Shown here: piece by piece, positions 24,552-34,433 of the stretch | Layout: each line of letters opens with the position of its first letter | How positions within the stretch are numbered: position 1 is the stretch's first letter | Assembly: GCF_003600685.1 (NCBI RefSeq) | Contig: NZ_CP032084.1 | Span: forward strand, 310,001-374,000 | Source: Achromobacter sp. B7 | GTDB taxonomy: Bacteria > Pseudomonadota > Gammaproteobacteria > Burkholderiales > Burkholderiaceae_B | DNA: 64,000 nt | Direction of reading: 5' to 3' | Position numbers and translations under genes: made by a program | The notes under the pieces: model-generated | What the model saw: only the letters and a program-made list of their open reading frames with translations | Database searches by the model: none | What the model was told of the DNA's origin: nothing

Positions 24552-25484
24552 TTGCAGCGAATTCTTCCGCGCGGTGAAATCGAAGCGCTAGACCACAATG
24601 TCATCCCCCGCGTCAGCTTGCCTGAACGCGGCTCGATTTTTTCAACGCGCGCGGCGCGCCTGCGGCAACTGGCGTCGGATAGCCCGGTGGCCGATTACCT
24701 GCTGCTGATGGCGCATCTGGTCGACGCCCAGCATCGCGCCCTGCAGGACTGCGCCGCGCCCGGCGTATCCGAAGACCGGCTGTCGCTGGCGCAGGCGCAT
24801 GGCATGCCGCCGCTACAGGCGGTGGGCTGGCCGCGCGACCCGATGTGGCGCGGCATCCTGGCGCGCCTGGTCGATGACGTATCGCGTACCGCGGGGGTGC
24901 CTGCCGAAGCCGTCGAAGTCTGTACTGCGTTGCGCCGCGCAATCGACCAAGACCCCGAATCCCTCGAAGACCTGGCCGAAGCCGTGTTGGCCGAACAGGA
25001 CCAGGGCGTGGACGGCGCGGCCGCGCCCTTCGTCATGGCAGCCTTGCAAGTCTATTGGACCGATCTGGCCAGCCGCTTCGACGCCAAGCAATTGCCCGTG
25101 GTCAGCCCGTTCGGCGTGTGCCCCGTTTGCGCCAGCTTGCCGGTGGCCAGCGTAGTGCGCGTGGGCGGCCAGTTCGAAGGCTACCGCTACTTGTGTTGCA
25201 GCCTGTGCGCCACGCAATGGCACATGGTGCGCGTCAAGTGCACGCATTGCGAAGACGTCGAATCGGTGGCGTACCAGGCCATCGACGGCCGCGCACCCGC
25301 CATCAAGGCCGAAACCTGCGACCACTGCCACACCTATCGCAAGATCTTCTACCAGGACAAGGACCTGCACGTGGAACCCGTAGCCGATGACCTGGCCAGC
25401 CTGATGCTGGACGTGCTGGTGGGCGAGGCAGGTTATTCGCGCGCCAGCGGCAACCCGCTGCTGTGGCATGGCAACGAGGACTAG
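24552..25484 (+). CDS. fdhE: Formate dehydrogenase accessory protein FdhE
   Basis: A protein of about 310 residues needed for maturation of respiratory formate dehydrogenases; FdhE binds the apo or TAT-bound enzyme and is a rubredoxin-like iron protein. The C-terminal half shows its paired cysteine motifs: [25 protein letters not shown] and CDHCHTY. The N-terminal start [14 protein letters not shown] resembles the family start. I prefer the TTG at 24552, with GGAGA at 24541-24545, over a GTG at 24528 inside the terminator hairpin. selA begins five bases after the stop. Confidence 0.92.
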   Translation: MQRILPRGEIEALDHNVIPRVSLPERGSIFSTRAARLRQLASDSPVADYLLLMAHLVDAQHRALQDCAAPGVSEDRLSLAQAHGMPPLQAVGWPRDPMWRGILARLVDDVSRTAGVPAEAVEVCTALRRAIDQDPESLEDLAEAVLAEQDQGVDGAAAPFVMAALQVYWTDLASRFDAKQLPVVSPFGVCPVCASLPVASVVRVGGQFEGYRYLCCSLCATQWHMVRVKCTHCEDVESVAYQAIDGRAPAIKAETCDHCHTYRKIFYQDKDLHVEPVADDLASLMLDVLVGEAGYSRASGNPLLWHGNED

Positions 25485-25488
25485 CCGC

Positions 25489-27012
25489 ATGGCCGAGCTT
25501 CCGTCAGAAGACAGCGCCGTCGCCGCTGAGACTGCCGCTGCTGAAACCGCCGCCGCTGGGGCTGCCGGCGTCGGGACTGTCGCTGCTGAAACCGCCGCCG
25601 CCGACACTGCCGCTGCTGCGTCCGACATCCCCCCGCTGGACCGCCTGTTGAACGCGGACGCGATGCGCACCGCGCTGGACACGCACGGGCGCACGCAGGT
25701 CGTGGCGGCATTGCGGCGCCACCTGGACACGCTGCGTCAACGCGCGCTGGCCGGCGGCTTGATGCAGCGCGAACTGAATGCCAGCACGGTGGCCTCCCGC
25801 GTGACGGCTTCGCTGGACAAGGCCGCGCAACCCCGCCTGCGCGCGGTCTATAACCTGACCGGCACCGTGCTGCACACCAACCTGGGCCGGGCGCTGCTGC
25901 CCGACGAAGCGGTGGCCTCGGTGCTGCGCGCGCTGACCACGCCGGCCAATCTGGAATTCGATCTGGATACCGGTGGCCGCGGGGATCGCGACGATCTCAT
26001 CGACGACCTGCTGTGCGAACTGACGGGCGCCGAAGCCGCCACCGTCGTCAACAACAACGCCGCCGCCGTGCTGCTCATGCTGAACGCCCTGGCGGACCGG
26101 CGCGAGGTCGTGGTGTCGCGTGGTGAACTGGTTGAAATCGGCGGCGCGTTCCGCATCCCCGACATCATGAAACGCGCCGGCGCCAAGCTCGTTGAAGTGG
26201 GTACCACCAACCGCACGCATGCCGCCGACTACGACGGCGCCATCGGGCCGCGCACCGCGATGCTGATGAAGGTGCATTGCAGCAATTACGCGGTCACCGG
26301 CTTCACCAAGAGCGTCGGCGTGGCCGAGGTGGCGGCGCTGGCGCATGCCAAGGGCTTGCCGGCCACGGTAGACCTGGGCAGCGGCACGCTGGTGGACCTG
26401 ACGCAGTTCGGCCTGCCGCGCGAAGACACGGTGCGCGACACCATCGCGGCTGGCGCCGACCTGGTCACCTTCAGCGGCGACAAGCTGCTGGGCGGCCCGC
26501 AAGCCGGCCTGCTGGTCGGCCGCGCCGACCTGATCCGCAAGATCAAGAAAAATCCGCTCAAGCGCGCGCTACGCGTCGGCAAGCTGACGCTGGCGGCGTT
26601 GGAACCCGTGCTGCACCTGTATCGCGCGCCCGAATTCCTGGCGCAGCGGCTCACCACGCTACGCCTGTTGACCCGGCCGCAACGCGATATCCAGCCGCTG
26701 GCCGACCGGCTGCGCGGCGTTTTGGCGCATGCGGTCGGTGCGAACTACGCCGTGCAGGCCGTTCCCATGTTCAGCCAGATCGGCAGCGGCGCGTTGCCGG
26801 TGGACCAGTTGCCCAGCTTCGGCCTTGCGCTGCGCTACAACGGCAGCGGGCGCCCCGGCCGCCATCTGGACAAGCTGGAAACCCGGCTGCGCGGCCTGCC
26901 CACGCCCGTCATCGGCCGTATTGCCGACGACGCGCTGTGGCTGGACCTGCGCTGCCTTGAAGCCGGTGACGAAGCCGCCTTCACCGCGCAACTGGCGGAG
27001 CCGCTGGCATGA
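25489..27012 (+). CDS. selA: L-seryl-tRNA(Sec) selenium transferase
   Basis: A 507-residue PLP enzyme that converts seryl-tRNA(Sec) to selenocysteinyl-tRNA(Sec) using selenophosphate. Seen: the [18 protein letters not shown] entry motif, [30 protein letters not shown] and the PLP-lysine region [14 protein letters not shown]. Residues 7-45 are an unusual Ala/Glu/Thr-rich repeat ([12 protein letters not shown] and similar) before the normal N-terminal domain beginning at [10 protein letters not shown]; the canonical protein is about 460 residues. The ATG at 25489 has AACGAGGA just upstream, and an ATG at 25468 inside fdhE is the alternative. The end overlaps selB by four bases (ATGA). Confidence 0.95.
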   Translation: MAELPSEDSAVAAETAAAETAAAGAAGVGTVAAETAAADTAAAASDIPPLDRLLNADAMRTALDTHGRTQVVAALRRHLDTLRQRALAGGLMQRELNASTVASRVTASLDKAAQPRLRAVYNLTGTVLHTNLGRALLPDEAVASVLRALTTPANLEFDLDTGGRGDRDDLIDDLLCELTGAEAATVVNNNAAAVLLMLNALADRREVVVSRGELVEIGGAFRIPDIMKRAGAKLVEVGTTNRTHAADYDGAIGPRTAMLMKVHCSNYAVTGFTKSVGVAEVAALAHAKGLPATVDLGSGTLVDLTQFGLPREDTVRDTIAAGADLVTFSGDKLLGGPQAGLLVGRADLIRKIKKNPLKRALRVGKLTLAALEPVLHLYRAPEFLAQRLTTLRLLTRPQRDIQPLADRLRGVLAHAVGANYAVQAVPMFSQIGSGALPVDQLPSFGLALRYNGSGRPGRHLDKLETRLRGLPTPVIGRIADDALWLDLRCLEAGDEAAFTAQLAEPLA

Positions 27013-28955
27013 TCATCGGCACCGCCGGACACATCGACCATGGCAAGACCACGTTGGTGCGCGCGCTGACGGGCGTAGATACCGACCGGCTCAAGGAAGA
27101 AAAGGCGCGCGGCATTTCCATTGAATTGGGCTACGCCTACACGCCGCTGGACAACGGCGACGTGCTGGGTTTCATCGACGTGCCTGGTCACGAAAAGCTG
27201 GTGCACACCATGGCCGCCGGCGCCAGCGGCATCGACTTCGGCCTGTTGGTGGTGGCCGCCGACGACGGCGTCATGCCCCAGACCCGCGAGCACCTGGCCA
27301 TCCTGACGCTGCTGGGCGTCGCGCGCGGCGCGGTGGCACTGACCAAGGCCGACCGCGCCGACGCCCAACGCCTGGCCGCCGTGCGCGCCGATATCGCCGC
27401 GCTGGCAGCGGGCACGTTTCTGGACGGCGCCCCGGTCCATGCCGTAAGCGCCACGCAGACCGACGACGTTGGCACGGCACAGCTGAAAGACTATCTGCAC
27501 CGTCAGGCGCAAGACCTGCAACGGCGCGACGCGGCCGGCTTGTTCCGGCTGGCCGTGGACCGCGTGTTTACGTTGGCCGGCCACGGCACCGTGGTCACCG
27601 GCACGGCGCATTCGGGCGTGGCGCGCGCTGGCGACGAGGCGGCCGACCTGCGCCTGATGCCCGCCGGCACGCGCGTGCGGGTGCGCGGCATTCATGCGCA
27701 GAACCGGCCCAGTGAAACCGGCGCGGCGGGCCAGCGTTGCGCGCTGAATCTGGCGGGCATCGACAAGCATGCCATCGCGCGCGGCGACTGGATCGCGGAC
27801 GCCCGCTGTTTTTTGCCGTCGCGCCATCTGGATGTGGCCCTGACCTTGTTGCCGTCCGCCGACGCGCCCTTGCGTGCATGGGCGCCGTTGCACGTGCACA
27901 TCGGCGCGGCGCGGCACGTGGCGCACGTGGTGCCGATCAGCGCCGAGACCTTGGCGCCCGGGCAGTCCGGCTGGGTGCAACTGGTGTTCGATGAGCCCGT
28001 GTGCGCCATGCCGGGCGACCGCTACATCGTGCGCAACGCGCAGGCCACGCGCACGGTCGGTGGCGGACGCGTGCTGGACCCCAACGCACCCGACCGCAAG
28101 CGCCGCGCCGCCGCTCGCATGCAAGCGTTGCAGGCCCTGTCCGACATGCTGGATGGCGGCGGTTTGCCACCGGTGCTGGCGCACGCGCCGCTGGGCCTGG
28201 ACGAAGCCGCGTTGCAACGCCTGACGGGCATGCCGGTGCGCGACATCGCCGCCCCTCATGGCGCGCTGTGGGTCGAAACGCGCAACGCGCAGGCGCCCCG
28301 CACGTTGATCCTGGCCGCGCACTGGCAGGCGCTGCTTGCCCGCGTCGAACAGGCGCTGGCATCCTTTCACCACGGCGCGCCGGACGAGCCCGGCCCGGAC
28401 AGTGCACGCCTGCGTCGCATGGCGATGCCGGTGGGCCCCGATGCGTTGTGGACCGCCGTACTCGACGCGCTGCAACGCGATGGGCGCCTTTCGCGCAACG
28501 GCCCTTGGCTGCACCTGCCGTCGCACACGTCCACGCTGGCCGACGACGAAAACGCGCTGGCGGCGCGTGTGCTGCCGCTATTGAATGCCGGCGCGTTCGA
28601 CCCGCCATGGGTGCGCGACGTGGCGCGCGCGCTGGCCGAACCCGAAGAGCGCGTGCGGCTGCTGCTGCGCAAGCTGCTGCGTCGCGGCGAAGTCGCGCAA
28701 GTGGTCAAGGACTTGTTCTATCACCGCGATCAGGTGCGTGTGCTGGCCAGCATGGCGGCGGACCTGGCAAGCCAGGCGCGCGGCCTGAACGCGGCGGTGT
28801 TCCGCGACGCCACGGGCCTGGGACGCAAGCGCGCCATCCAGATCCTGGAATTCTTTGATCGCGTGGGCTACACGCGGCGTGTGCGAGACACCCATGTGCT
28901 GCGCGGCGACAGCGCTTTTGCCTCGACGCAAGACGCGCCGCAGCCGGTATCATAG
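27009..28955 (+). CDS. selB: Selenocysteine-specific elongation factor
   Basis: A 648-residue GTPase that carries selenocysteinyl-tRNA to the ribosome at UGA and binds the SECIS hairpin. GTP-binding motifs are at the start: [18 protein letters not shown] and TKAD. EF-Tu-like domains 2 and 3 follow, and the C-terminal 250 residues are winged-helix repeats used for mRNA binding (ending around [27 protein letters not shown]). Length and order match the family. The ATGA overlap with selA implies coupled translation, and the tRNA-Sec gene lies 13 bases after the stop. Confidence 0.96.
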   Translation: MIIGTAGHIDHGKTTLVRALTGVDTDRLKEEKARGISIELGYAYTPLDNGDVLGFIDVPGHEKLVHTMAAGASGIDFGLLVVAADDGVMPQTREHLAILTLLGVARGAVALTKADRADAQRLAAVRADIAALAAGTFLDGAPVHAVSATQTDDVGTAQLKDYLHRQAQDLQRRDAAGLFRLAVDRVFTLAGHGTVVTGTAHSGVARAGDEAADLRLMPAGTRVRVRGIHAQNRPSETGAAGQRCALNLAGIDKHAIARGDWIADARCFLPSRHLDVALTLLPSADAPLRAWAPLHVHIGAARHVAHVVPISAETLAPGQSGWVQLVFDEPVCAMPGDRYIVRNAQATRTVGGGRVLDPNAPDRKRRAAARMQALQALSDMLDGGGLPPVLAHAPLGLDEAALQRLTGMPVRDIAAPHGALWVETRNAQAPRTLILAAHWQALLARVEQALASFHHGAPDEPGPDSARLRRMAMPVGPDALWTAVLDALQRDGRLSRNGPWLHLPSHTSTLADDENALAARVLPLLNAGAFDPPWVRDVARALAEPEERVRLLLRKLLRRGEVAQVVKDLFYHRDQVRVLASMAADLASQARGLNAAVFRDATGLGRKRAIQILEFFDRVGYTRRVRDTHVLRGDSAFASTQDAPQPVS

Positions 28956-28968
28956 GCACCTTCGCTGC

Positions 28969-29064
28969 GGAAGGCATCCGTGCCCGGCGGCACGGCTGGG
29001 CTTCAAACCCAGTTGGGGGCGTCAGACGTTCCCAGGTAGGTTCGACTCCTGCTGCCTTCCGCCA
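28969..29064 (+). tRNA. selC: tRNA-Sec (anticodon TCA)
   Basis: The 96-base gene has the marks of bacterial tRNA-Sec: an 8-base acceptor stem (GGAAGGCA with TGCCTTCC), a 7-base anticodon loop CTTCAAA carrying TCA at 29003-29005 on a CTGGG/CCCAG stem, a long variable arm, the GGTTCGACTCC T-arm, and encoded GCCA at the 3' end. It reads UGA as selenocysteine. Its position 13 bases after selB suggests processing from the selAB transcript. Confidence 0.97.
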
Positions 29065-29117
29065 CACCTCCCGCCACACCCCCCGCCACGGCTTCATCCA
29101 CGCACGCCCCTGCGAGC

Positions 29118-29666
29118 CTACCGCCGCAACATGCGCGTCACCACGGCCGTCACCTGTTCCGACTTCCAGTCCAGCTCGCCCAGATGCCAATATCGGATCG
29201 ACCCGCCTCGGTCCACCAGGTAATTGGCCGGCAAGGCGATGGCATCCCATTTCTTTGACGCCGCGCTGTTGCGGTCGTGCATTACCGTGCCGGCCACCGG
29301 CGACTTGGCCAGAAAGGTCGAAACCTTGCCCAGCGCTTCGCCCACATTGACGGCCACCAGCCGCAGGCCTTCTTCACGATGCCGCTTGGCCATGGTGGAC
29401 ATCAACGGGATGGCGTCGCGGCACGGCTCGCACCAGGTGGCCCAGAAGCTGACGATGACCACGTTGCCGCGCCAGGCCGACAGCTTTTGCTCGCGCCCGG
29501 AAAGGTCGGGCAGTACCAGGGCGGGGGTGGGCAAGGTCCATGGCGCCCAATCGGGGCCGGTGGCGGCCTTGAGCGCGGCGTCATCGGCGGCGCGCGCCAG
29601 CTTGGGCAGATACGGCAGGGCGGCCAGGGACAGGCCGGTTTGAAGCAGGCGGCGGCGGCTGATCAA
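29118..29666 (-). CDS. TlpA-like exported thioredoxin-fold protein
   Basis: A thioredoxin-family protein of about 180 residues with the active site WATWCEPC and the cis-Pro loop ALPANYLVD, as in TlpA/ResA. The N-terminus RRRLLQTGLSLAALPYLPKLARA is a secretion signal, twin-arginine-like, so it should be a periplasmic thiol reductase or disulfide enzyme. I use the TTG at 29666 because AAGGA lies seven bases before it; a longer ATG start at 29738 would bury the signal behind 24 residues. It lies on the opposite strand between selC and selD. The context suggests a link to formate dehydrogenase or haem/thiol maturation, without proof. Confidence 0.85.
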   Translation of the reverse strand: MISRRRLLQTGLSLAALPYLPKLARAADDAALKAATGPDWAPWTLPTPALVLPDLSGREQKLSAWRGNVVIVSFWATWCEPCRDAIPLMSTMAKRHREEGLRLVAVNVGEALGKVSTFLAKSPVAGTVMHDRNSAASKKWDAIALPANYLVDRGGSIRYWHLGELDWKSEQVTAVVTRMLRR

Positions 29667-29824
29667 GACGGCGTCCTTCGCAAAGGTCAAAGGGAAACGG
29701 GCTTGGATGGCGGGCGTCGCGCGGGTCCTGCCCGGCATACCGCCACCGCGCGCGTCGCCGAAACATCATAGGGCGAAGGGCGGGCGCGATGCTATCCTTT
29801 TTCGATTGAGACCCGGAGACTGAA

Positions 29825-30886
29825 ATGACCCACGATGTAGCGTCCGCGGCAGTGCCGCGTTTGACTTCGCTTTCGCACGGAGGCGGCTGCGGCTGCAAGA
29901 TCGCGCCGGGCGTTCTGTCCGAACTGCTCAAGCGTTTCGGCCCCGCCGCCAGCTACCCCAACCTGATGGTGGGCACCGAGACCGCCGATGACGCGGCGGT
30001 GTACCGGCTTAATGACGAGCAGGCGCTCATCGCCACGACCGATTTCTTCATGCCCATCGTTGACGACCCGCACGACTTCGGCCGCATCGCCGCGACCAAC
30101 GCGCTGTCGGACGTCTATGCGATGGGCGGCACGCCGATCATGGCGCTGGCCATCGTGGGCATGCCGATCAATGTGCTGCCGCACAGCGTCATCGCGGACA
30201 TTCTGCGCGGGGGCGAATCGGTCTGCGCCGAAGCGGGCATTCCGGTGGCGGGCGGCCACAGCATTGATTCGGTCGAACCCATCTATGGCCTGGCGGTGAT
30301 GGGCCTGGTGCATCCCAGCCGCGTCAAGCGCAACGCCGATGCGCGTGCGGGCGACGTGCTGATCCTGGGCAAGGCGTTGGGCGTGGGCATCTTGTCGGCC
30401 GCGCTGAAAAAGAACCAGCTGGACGAAGCCGGCTACCGCGTCATGATCGACACGACAACCCGCTTGAACCGGCCCGGCGCCGCGTTGGCCGCGCTGGACG
30501 GCGTGCACGCGGTGACCGACGTCACGGGCTTTGGCTTGCTGGGCCACGCGCTGGAAATGGCGCGCGGCGCAAAACTGACCGCGCGCCTTGACCTGGATGC
30601 GTTGCCCTGGCTGCCCGGCGTGGAAGCGTTTGCTTCCCAGGGCGTCATCACGGGCGCATCGGGCCGCAATTGGGCGTCATACGGCAACGCCGTGCAGCTG
30701 TCCGCGGGCGTCACCGACGCGCAGCGCGCCTTGCTGACCGATCCGCAAACCTCGGGCGGCCTGCTGGTGTCCTGCGCGCCGGAAGTGGCCGACGCGGTGC
30801 TGGCGCTATTCCGTGAGCAGGGCTTTGACCACGCAACCGTCGTGGGCGAGATGATCGCGGGTGACGGGCAAGTGCAGGTTGGCTGA
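29825..30886 (+). CDS. selD: Selenide, water dikinase (selenophosphate synthase)
   Basis: A 353-residue ATP-dependent enzyme that makes selenophosphate, the selenium donor for SelA. The catalytic motif [11 protein letters not shown] holds Cys22 and Lys25, so this is the cysteine form and not a selenoprotein. Further family motifs are [42 protein letters not shown] and GGHSID. GGAG precedes the ATG at 29825. It completes the selenocysteine set; the TlpA-like gene intervenes on the other strand, so selD has its own promoter. Confidence 0.97.
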   Translation: MTHDVASAAVPRLTSLSHGGGCGCKIAPGVLSELLKRFGPAASYPNLMVGTETADDAAVYRLNDEQALIATTDFFMPIVDDPHDFGRIAATNALSDVYAMGGTPIMALAIVGMPINVLPHSVIADILRGGESVCAEAGIPVAGGHSIDSVEPIYGLAVMGLVHPSRVKRNADARAGDVLILGKALGVGILSAALKKNQLDEAGYRVMIDTTTRLNRPGAALAALDGVHAVTDVTGFGLLGHALEMARGAKLTARLDLDALPWLPGVEAFASQGVITGASGRNWASYGNAVQLSAGVTDAQRALLTDPQTSGGLLVSCAPEVADAVLALFREQGFDHATVVGEMIAGDGQVQVG

Positions 30887-30894
30887 CCGTGCAT

Positions 30895-30932
30895 CGGTCA
30901 GGGGCGGTTCCGAGCCGCCGCTGGGCTGACCG
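30895..30932. terminator. Candidate stem-loop between convergent selD and LtaS-like genes
   Basis: CGGTCAG (30895-30901) pairs with CTGACCG (30926-30932), and within it GGCGG pairs with CCGCC. There is no T run after it. Its place just downstream of selD and between converging genes suggests a transcription barrier, but an intrinsic terminator is not certain. Confidence 0.4.
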
Positions 30933-30991
30933 TGGCAGCCTCGCGCTGCGGCATGCCGCGCCGCCCCGCATTCGGGCGCGGCAGTGCAACC

Positions 30992-33142
30992 TTATGGCCG
31001 GGCTTGCGATTGCACCTGGTAATTGATCTGCCAGAGCATCAGCTTGGGATAGGCGGCCAACCGCTCTTGCTGGGCGCGCTGCGTCGGCGTGGTCGCTTGT
31101 TCGGCGCCTAGCGCCAGGCCCTGCGCGTTGGCCCAGGGCAGGATCTTGCCTGGGCGGTCGCGCCGGTACGCACCGTCTTGCGTGATCGTCAGATGCGGGT
31201 CGTTGATACCGAAGCACCAGACCGGGTCCGGCTGCGCCGCCAGCAGATCGCAGCCCGTGCGGTAGTAAGGCGTGGCGGGCAGACTCAGCTGATACAGCGT
31301 GGGCAATATGTCTTTGTGGCCGCCCACGCGGGCCGGGTCGAACACCGATTGGCCCCGGTACGCTTGCGGCACGTACAGGTAGAAGGGCACGGCGCGGGCC
31401 AGCGCGGCTTCGCGCGCGTCCTGGTAATTCAGGCCCTGCATATTGTGGTCACCCGTGACCGCGATGATGGTGCGGGCGCCGCTGGCCGAGGCCTTCACGC
31501 GCGTCAGGAACTGGCCCAGCTGATCGTTGGCGTAGCGCAGCGTGTAGAACGCGTCTTGCACCGAGCTCCAGCTTTTGAAGTACGGCTGGCGCGTCACATC
31601 GGCCAAGTCCAGGCCGCTGCGCTGCGCGCCGTCGGGCGCGATGAACGGGGGATGGTGCGTGGTGGACAACGCAACGATGAACAGCGGCTGGCCATCCCGA
31701 TCGGCATCGGCCAGGCGGCTTTCGATGTAGCGGAACATGTATTCGTCCGGTACGCCCCACGTGCCTGCCTGGGCTTCGGGATACTTGGCGCGCAAGGTCT
31801 GCTGGTCGATGAATTCGTGGGCGCCCAGGTGCGTGGCGAAGGTGCCCAGGTTGCGCCAGGTGGCCGCGCCGGACGTCACGAACAACACACGGTAGCCGCG
31901 TGCCAGATACGGTGCGAAGGCATTGCTGGCGAAGGTGTCGTCGGCGGCCGACGATTGGCCGATGGCCGGCACCGGGCTGCGTACCAGCAGGCGCGCCAGG
32001 GAATCGATCGTGCCGTTGCCTTCCGACAGGAAGCGGTCAAAGCGCCAGTCCTGTTCCCAATGCGGGCGCAGCGCACCGAGCAGATCGCGGCCCGGTTGGT
32101 CATAGGCATTAAGGTGGTGACCCATGCTTTCCATGACTTGCAGCACAACATGCGGCGGCCGCGCTAGCGCTGCCGGGTTGGCGCCGGTCACCGCGTTGAA
32201 GGGCGTCAGGTCGGGTTTTACCGGGTGCCCGAGAAACCGTGCGTACAGCGCTTCGCCTTCGGCGGCGGTGGCGGGCAGGAAACGCTTGTCGTTGCCATGC
32301 TCGCGCAGCGCCCACGAGAAAGCAGAGATGCCGTTGGGCGCAATGGCGTTCAACAAGCGCATGGTCGAGATACTGGTGTCGTCCTTGTTCAGCGGAAACC
32401 GGCCCAGCGACCCCCGGCAGGCCAACACGGTAACGGCAACGATGAACAACAATTGCAGCGCGGTGGGAAGCAGCGCCCGCCGCCGCAACGGCAGGCTGAG
32501 CACGCGGCGGCGCCAGCGTGTCCCCAGCCACCACGTGCAGACCAGCACCGCCGACAGCAGCACGCCTGCTTGCACCACCGGGTATCCGTGCCACAGCGTC
32601 ATCAGGATGGCGCGGGTATCGTCGTCGATCATGCCGAACACGAAGATATCGATCGATCGCGAAAACGTGGCGAAGTAACAGACGCTGACCACGGTGGAAC
32701 CGGCAATCAACGCGGCCATGGCCGCCCCGACGCCCGGCGTCAGGCGCAGCCAGCGGGCATACAGGGGGCGGCTGCCGGCCATCAGCATCGCCATCAACAG
32801 CAACGCCGAAAAGGCGATGCTGGTGACCTTGATGTCGAACAGCAGGCCGATCCCCAGCGTGCGGCCCACGTCTTGTGGCAGCGCGGAATAGGTGGCCGAC
32901 GGCGCGTACTTCACCAGTAGATAGCTGCGTCCGATGAACTGCGCCAGGACGCTGACCAGCCAGGGCGCCAGGATCACGAGGAATGCGCGCTGCACGTTGT
33001 GAAACCAGTCTTGCCAGGTGTCGGTGTCGGTCAGGCGTAAACGCTTTATCTGCATCAGTGGGGGGGCCAGGCGAAAAACGGGGGTTGCGGCAACAAAGCG
33101 CCCCTGGCCCGGGCTTGATGGGCCATCAGGGGATGAATGCAT
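30992..33142 (-). CDS. LtaS-like membrane sulfatase-fold enzyme (phosphoglycerol transferase type)
   Basis: A 716-residue protein with about five N-terminal membrane segments (from VQRAFLVILAPWLVSVLAQF to about residue 230) and a large periplasmic alkaline phosphatase-like domain. The candidate catalytic threonine is in GNGTIDSLARLL, and metal ligands are visible in MESMGHH, GTWGVPDEYMF and TGDHNMQG. In Gram-negative bacteria such enzymes add phosphoglycerol or phosphoethanolamine to membrane glycans or lipids; which one applies here is unknown. GGAG lies eight bases before the ATG at 33142. It is transcribed alone. Confidence 0.88.
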   Translation of the reverse strand: MHSSPDGPSSPGQGRFVAATPVFRLAPPLMQIKRLRLTDTDTWQDWFHNVQRAFLVILAPWLVSVLAQFIGRSYLLVKYAPSATYSALPQDVGRTLGIGLLFDIKVTSIAFSALLLMAMLMAGSRPLYARWLRLTPGVGAAMAALIAGSTVVSVCYFATFSRSIDIFVFGMIDDDTRAILMTLWHGYPVVQAGVLLSAVLVCTWWLGTRWRRRVLSLPLRRRALLPTALQLLFIVAVTVLACRGSLGRFPLNKDDTSISTMRLLNAIAPNGISAFSWALREHGNDKRFLPATAAEGEALYARFLGHPVKPDLTPFNAVTGANPAALARPPHVVLQVMESMGHHLNAYDQPGRDLLGALRPHWEQDWRFDRFLSEGNGTIDSLARLLVRSPVPAIGQSSAADDTFASNAFAPYLARGYRVLFVTSGAATWRNLGTFATHLGAHEFIDQQTLRAKYPEAQAGTWGVPDEYMFRYIESRLADADRDGQPLFIVALSTTHHPPFIAPDGAQRSGLDLADVTRQPYFKSWSSVQDAFYTLRYANDQLGQFLTRVKASASGARTIIAVTGDHNMQGLNYQDAREAALARAVPFYLYVPQAYRGQSVFDPARVGGHKDILPTLYQLSLPATPYYRTGCDLLAAQPDPVWCFGINDPHLTITQDGAYRRDRPGKILPWANAQGLALGAEQATTPTQRAQQERLAAYPKLMLWQINYQVQSQARP

Positions 33143-33364
33143 GATGGAACTCCGGCCCCGATTTCCGGGTTGCGGGGGATCGCGGGAATCCTACAAGGCG
33201 CGCCGGAGTGGCTGGGATCGAACAGGCGGCTTTCGTGGTTCGGGTTATGGCCGCTGTTCGCCATGCAGCGCGAACTGTACTCGAGCGGGACCCGAAATGT
33301 ACAAAGGTTTGTATAGCTTTGTGAGTGGCGTGTACGAACCGTGGCGGGGTCGGATGGCCGCTGG
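33143..33364. promoter_or_regulatory. Promoter region of the LtaS-like gene
   Basis: The 222 bases between the LysR stop and the LtaS-like start include an AT-rich patch at about 33295-33345 (ATGTACAAAGGTTTGTATAG and GTGTAC), the only such patch nearby and the likely promoter for the minus-strand gene. No hairpin with a T run was seen for the LysR gene. Confidence 0.35.
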
Positions 33365-34306
33365 TCAGCGGGCAGAGCCGGGGGCGGATTCGCCGGACAG
33401 GTCGCGGGCCGTGGTCGCCGCCTGTTGCATCAGCCACGCGGCGACCACATCGGCGTCGGCGGTGCTGCGCCGCGCGTTGCGGACCAGCCAATAAGCGTGC
33501 TCGGTGGCCAGGGCGGCCTGCCCGCCCACCGGTTGCAAGCGCCCGTCGGCCAGCATCGGCGCAATCAGCGCCAGCCGGCCCAGCGCGATGCCATGGCCGG
33601 CCAGCGCCGCCAGCACGATCTGGTCGTATTGGTTAAAGCGCAGCATGCCCTTGGCGCGCGCCCGGTTCAGGCCGCGCGCATTCAGCCATTCCGACCATTG
33701 CAGCCAGGGCCGGGTCGGGTCGTCGAATTCAAGCAGCACATGGCGTTGCAGCTCGCGCGCATCCAGCTCGCGGGCATTCAGCGACGGGTGCGCCACGGGC
33801 ACCACCGACTCTCCGAACATCCAGGCAGCGGTATCCGGGACGCTGTCGCGCAGGCTGTAGCGGATGGCGATGTCGACGCTTTCGCGGTCGATATCGATCA
33901 GGCGGTTGTCCGCAGCCACGCGCACGTCGATATGCGGGTGCGCCGCCTGGAAGGCGCCCAGGCGCGGAAGCAACCACAGGGAAGCCACGCCGATGGTCGT
34001 GGTCACGGTGACCGGTGTGCGGCGCTCGGGCGCGCGCAGCTGTTCGGTCAGGTCGCCCAACTGGCTCAGCCACACGTCGGCCATGCGAAATAGCTGCGCG
34101 CCTTCAGAGGTAAACGACACGCTGCGAAAGCCGCGCACCAACAGCGGTACGCCCAAATGCGCTTCCAGGGCGCGGATCTGGCGGCTGACGGCGGACTGCG
34201 TCACATGCAGATCCTGCGCGGCAAGGGTGATGCTCATGCGGCGGCCCACAGCGACGAAGCCCCGTACCAGATCAAGCGGTGGGAGTTTTGCCAGCGGATA
34301 TGACAT
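33365..34306 (-). CDS. LysR-family transcriptional regulator (GcvA-like)
   Basis: A 313-residue LysR protein with the N-terminal helix-turn-helix (ITLAAQDLHVTQSAVSRQIRALEAHLGVPLLVR) and a C-terminal periplasmic-binding-like effector domain beginning near VTVTTTIGVASLWLLPRLGAF. The effector-domain opening and the PLLVRGFRSVSFTSEG stretch are like the GcvA/AmpR branch. It is divergent from the DsbA/HCCA isomerase-like gene at 34434, with 127 bases between the starts, so that gene is the first candidate target. The inducer is unknown. Confidence 0.93.
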   Translation of the reverse strand: MSYPLAKLPPLDLVRGFVAVGRRMSITLAAQDLHVTQSAVSRQIRALEAHLGVPLLVRGFRSVSFTSEGAQLFRMADVWLSQLGDLTEQLRAPERRTPVTVTTTIGVASLWLLPRLGAFQAAHPHIDVRVAADNRLIDIDRESVDIAIRYSLRDSVPDTAAWMFGESVVPVAHPSLNARELDARELQRHVLLEFDDPTRPWLQWSEWLNARGLNRARAKGMLRFNQYDQIVLAALAGHGIALGRLALIAPMLADGRLQPVGGQAALATEHAYWLVRNARRSTADADVVAAWLMQQAATTARDLSGESAPGSAR

Positions 34307-34337
34307 TCGTGAAACTCATGCGTATCGGGCGGAAATG

Positions 34338-34349
34338 TTGCTTGAGCAA
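34338..34349. promoter_or_regulatory. TTGCT-TG-AGCAA inverted repeat in the LysR divergent promoter
   Basis: A 5-base inverted repeat with a 2-base centre lies between the divergent LysR and isomerase-like genes, 31 bases before the LysR start. LysR proteins usually bind dyads in such gaps. The repeat is short, so chance is possible. Confidence 0.25.
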
Positions 34350-34433
34350 TAGTACGCCCGCAGCGTTCAATAGAAGCCTGCGACAAGCGCCAGCCGGGCC
34401 TTGGTCGCAGCCCAGCCCTGCCGGAGTTGCCTG

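Noticed and set aside
33195..33260. A tRNA-like stretch on the minus strand containing GTTCGATCCCAGC
   Set aside because: The T-arm stem does not pair, and no acceptor stem, anticodon stem or CCA could be found.
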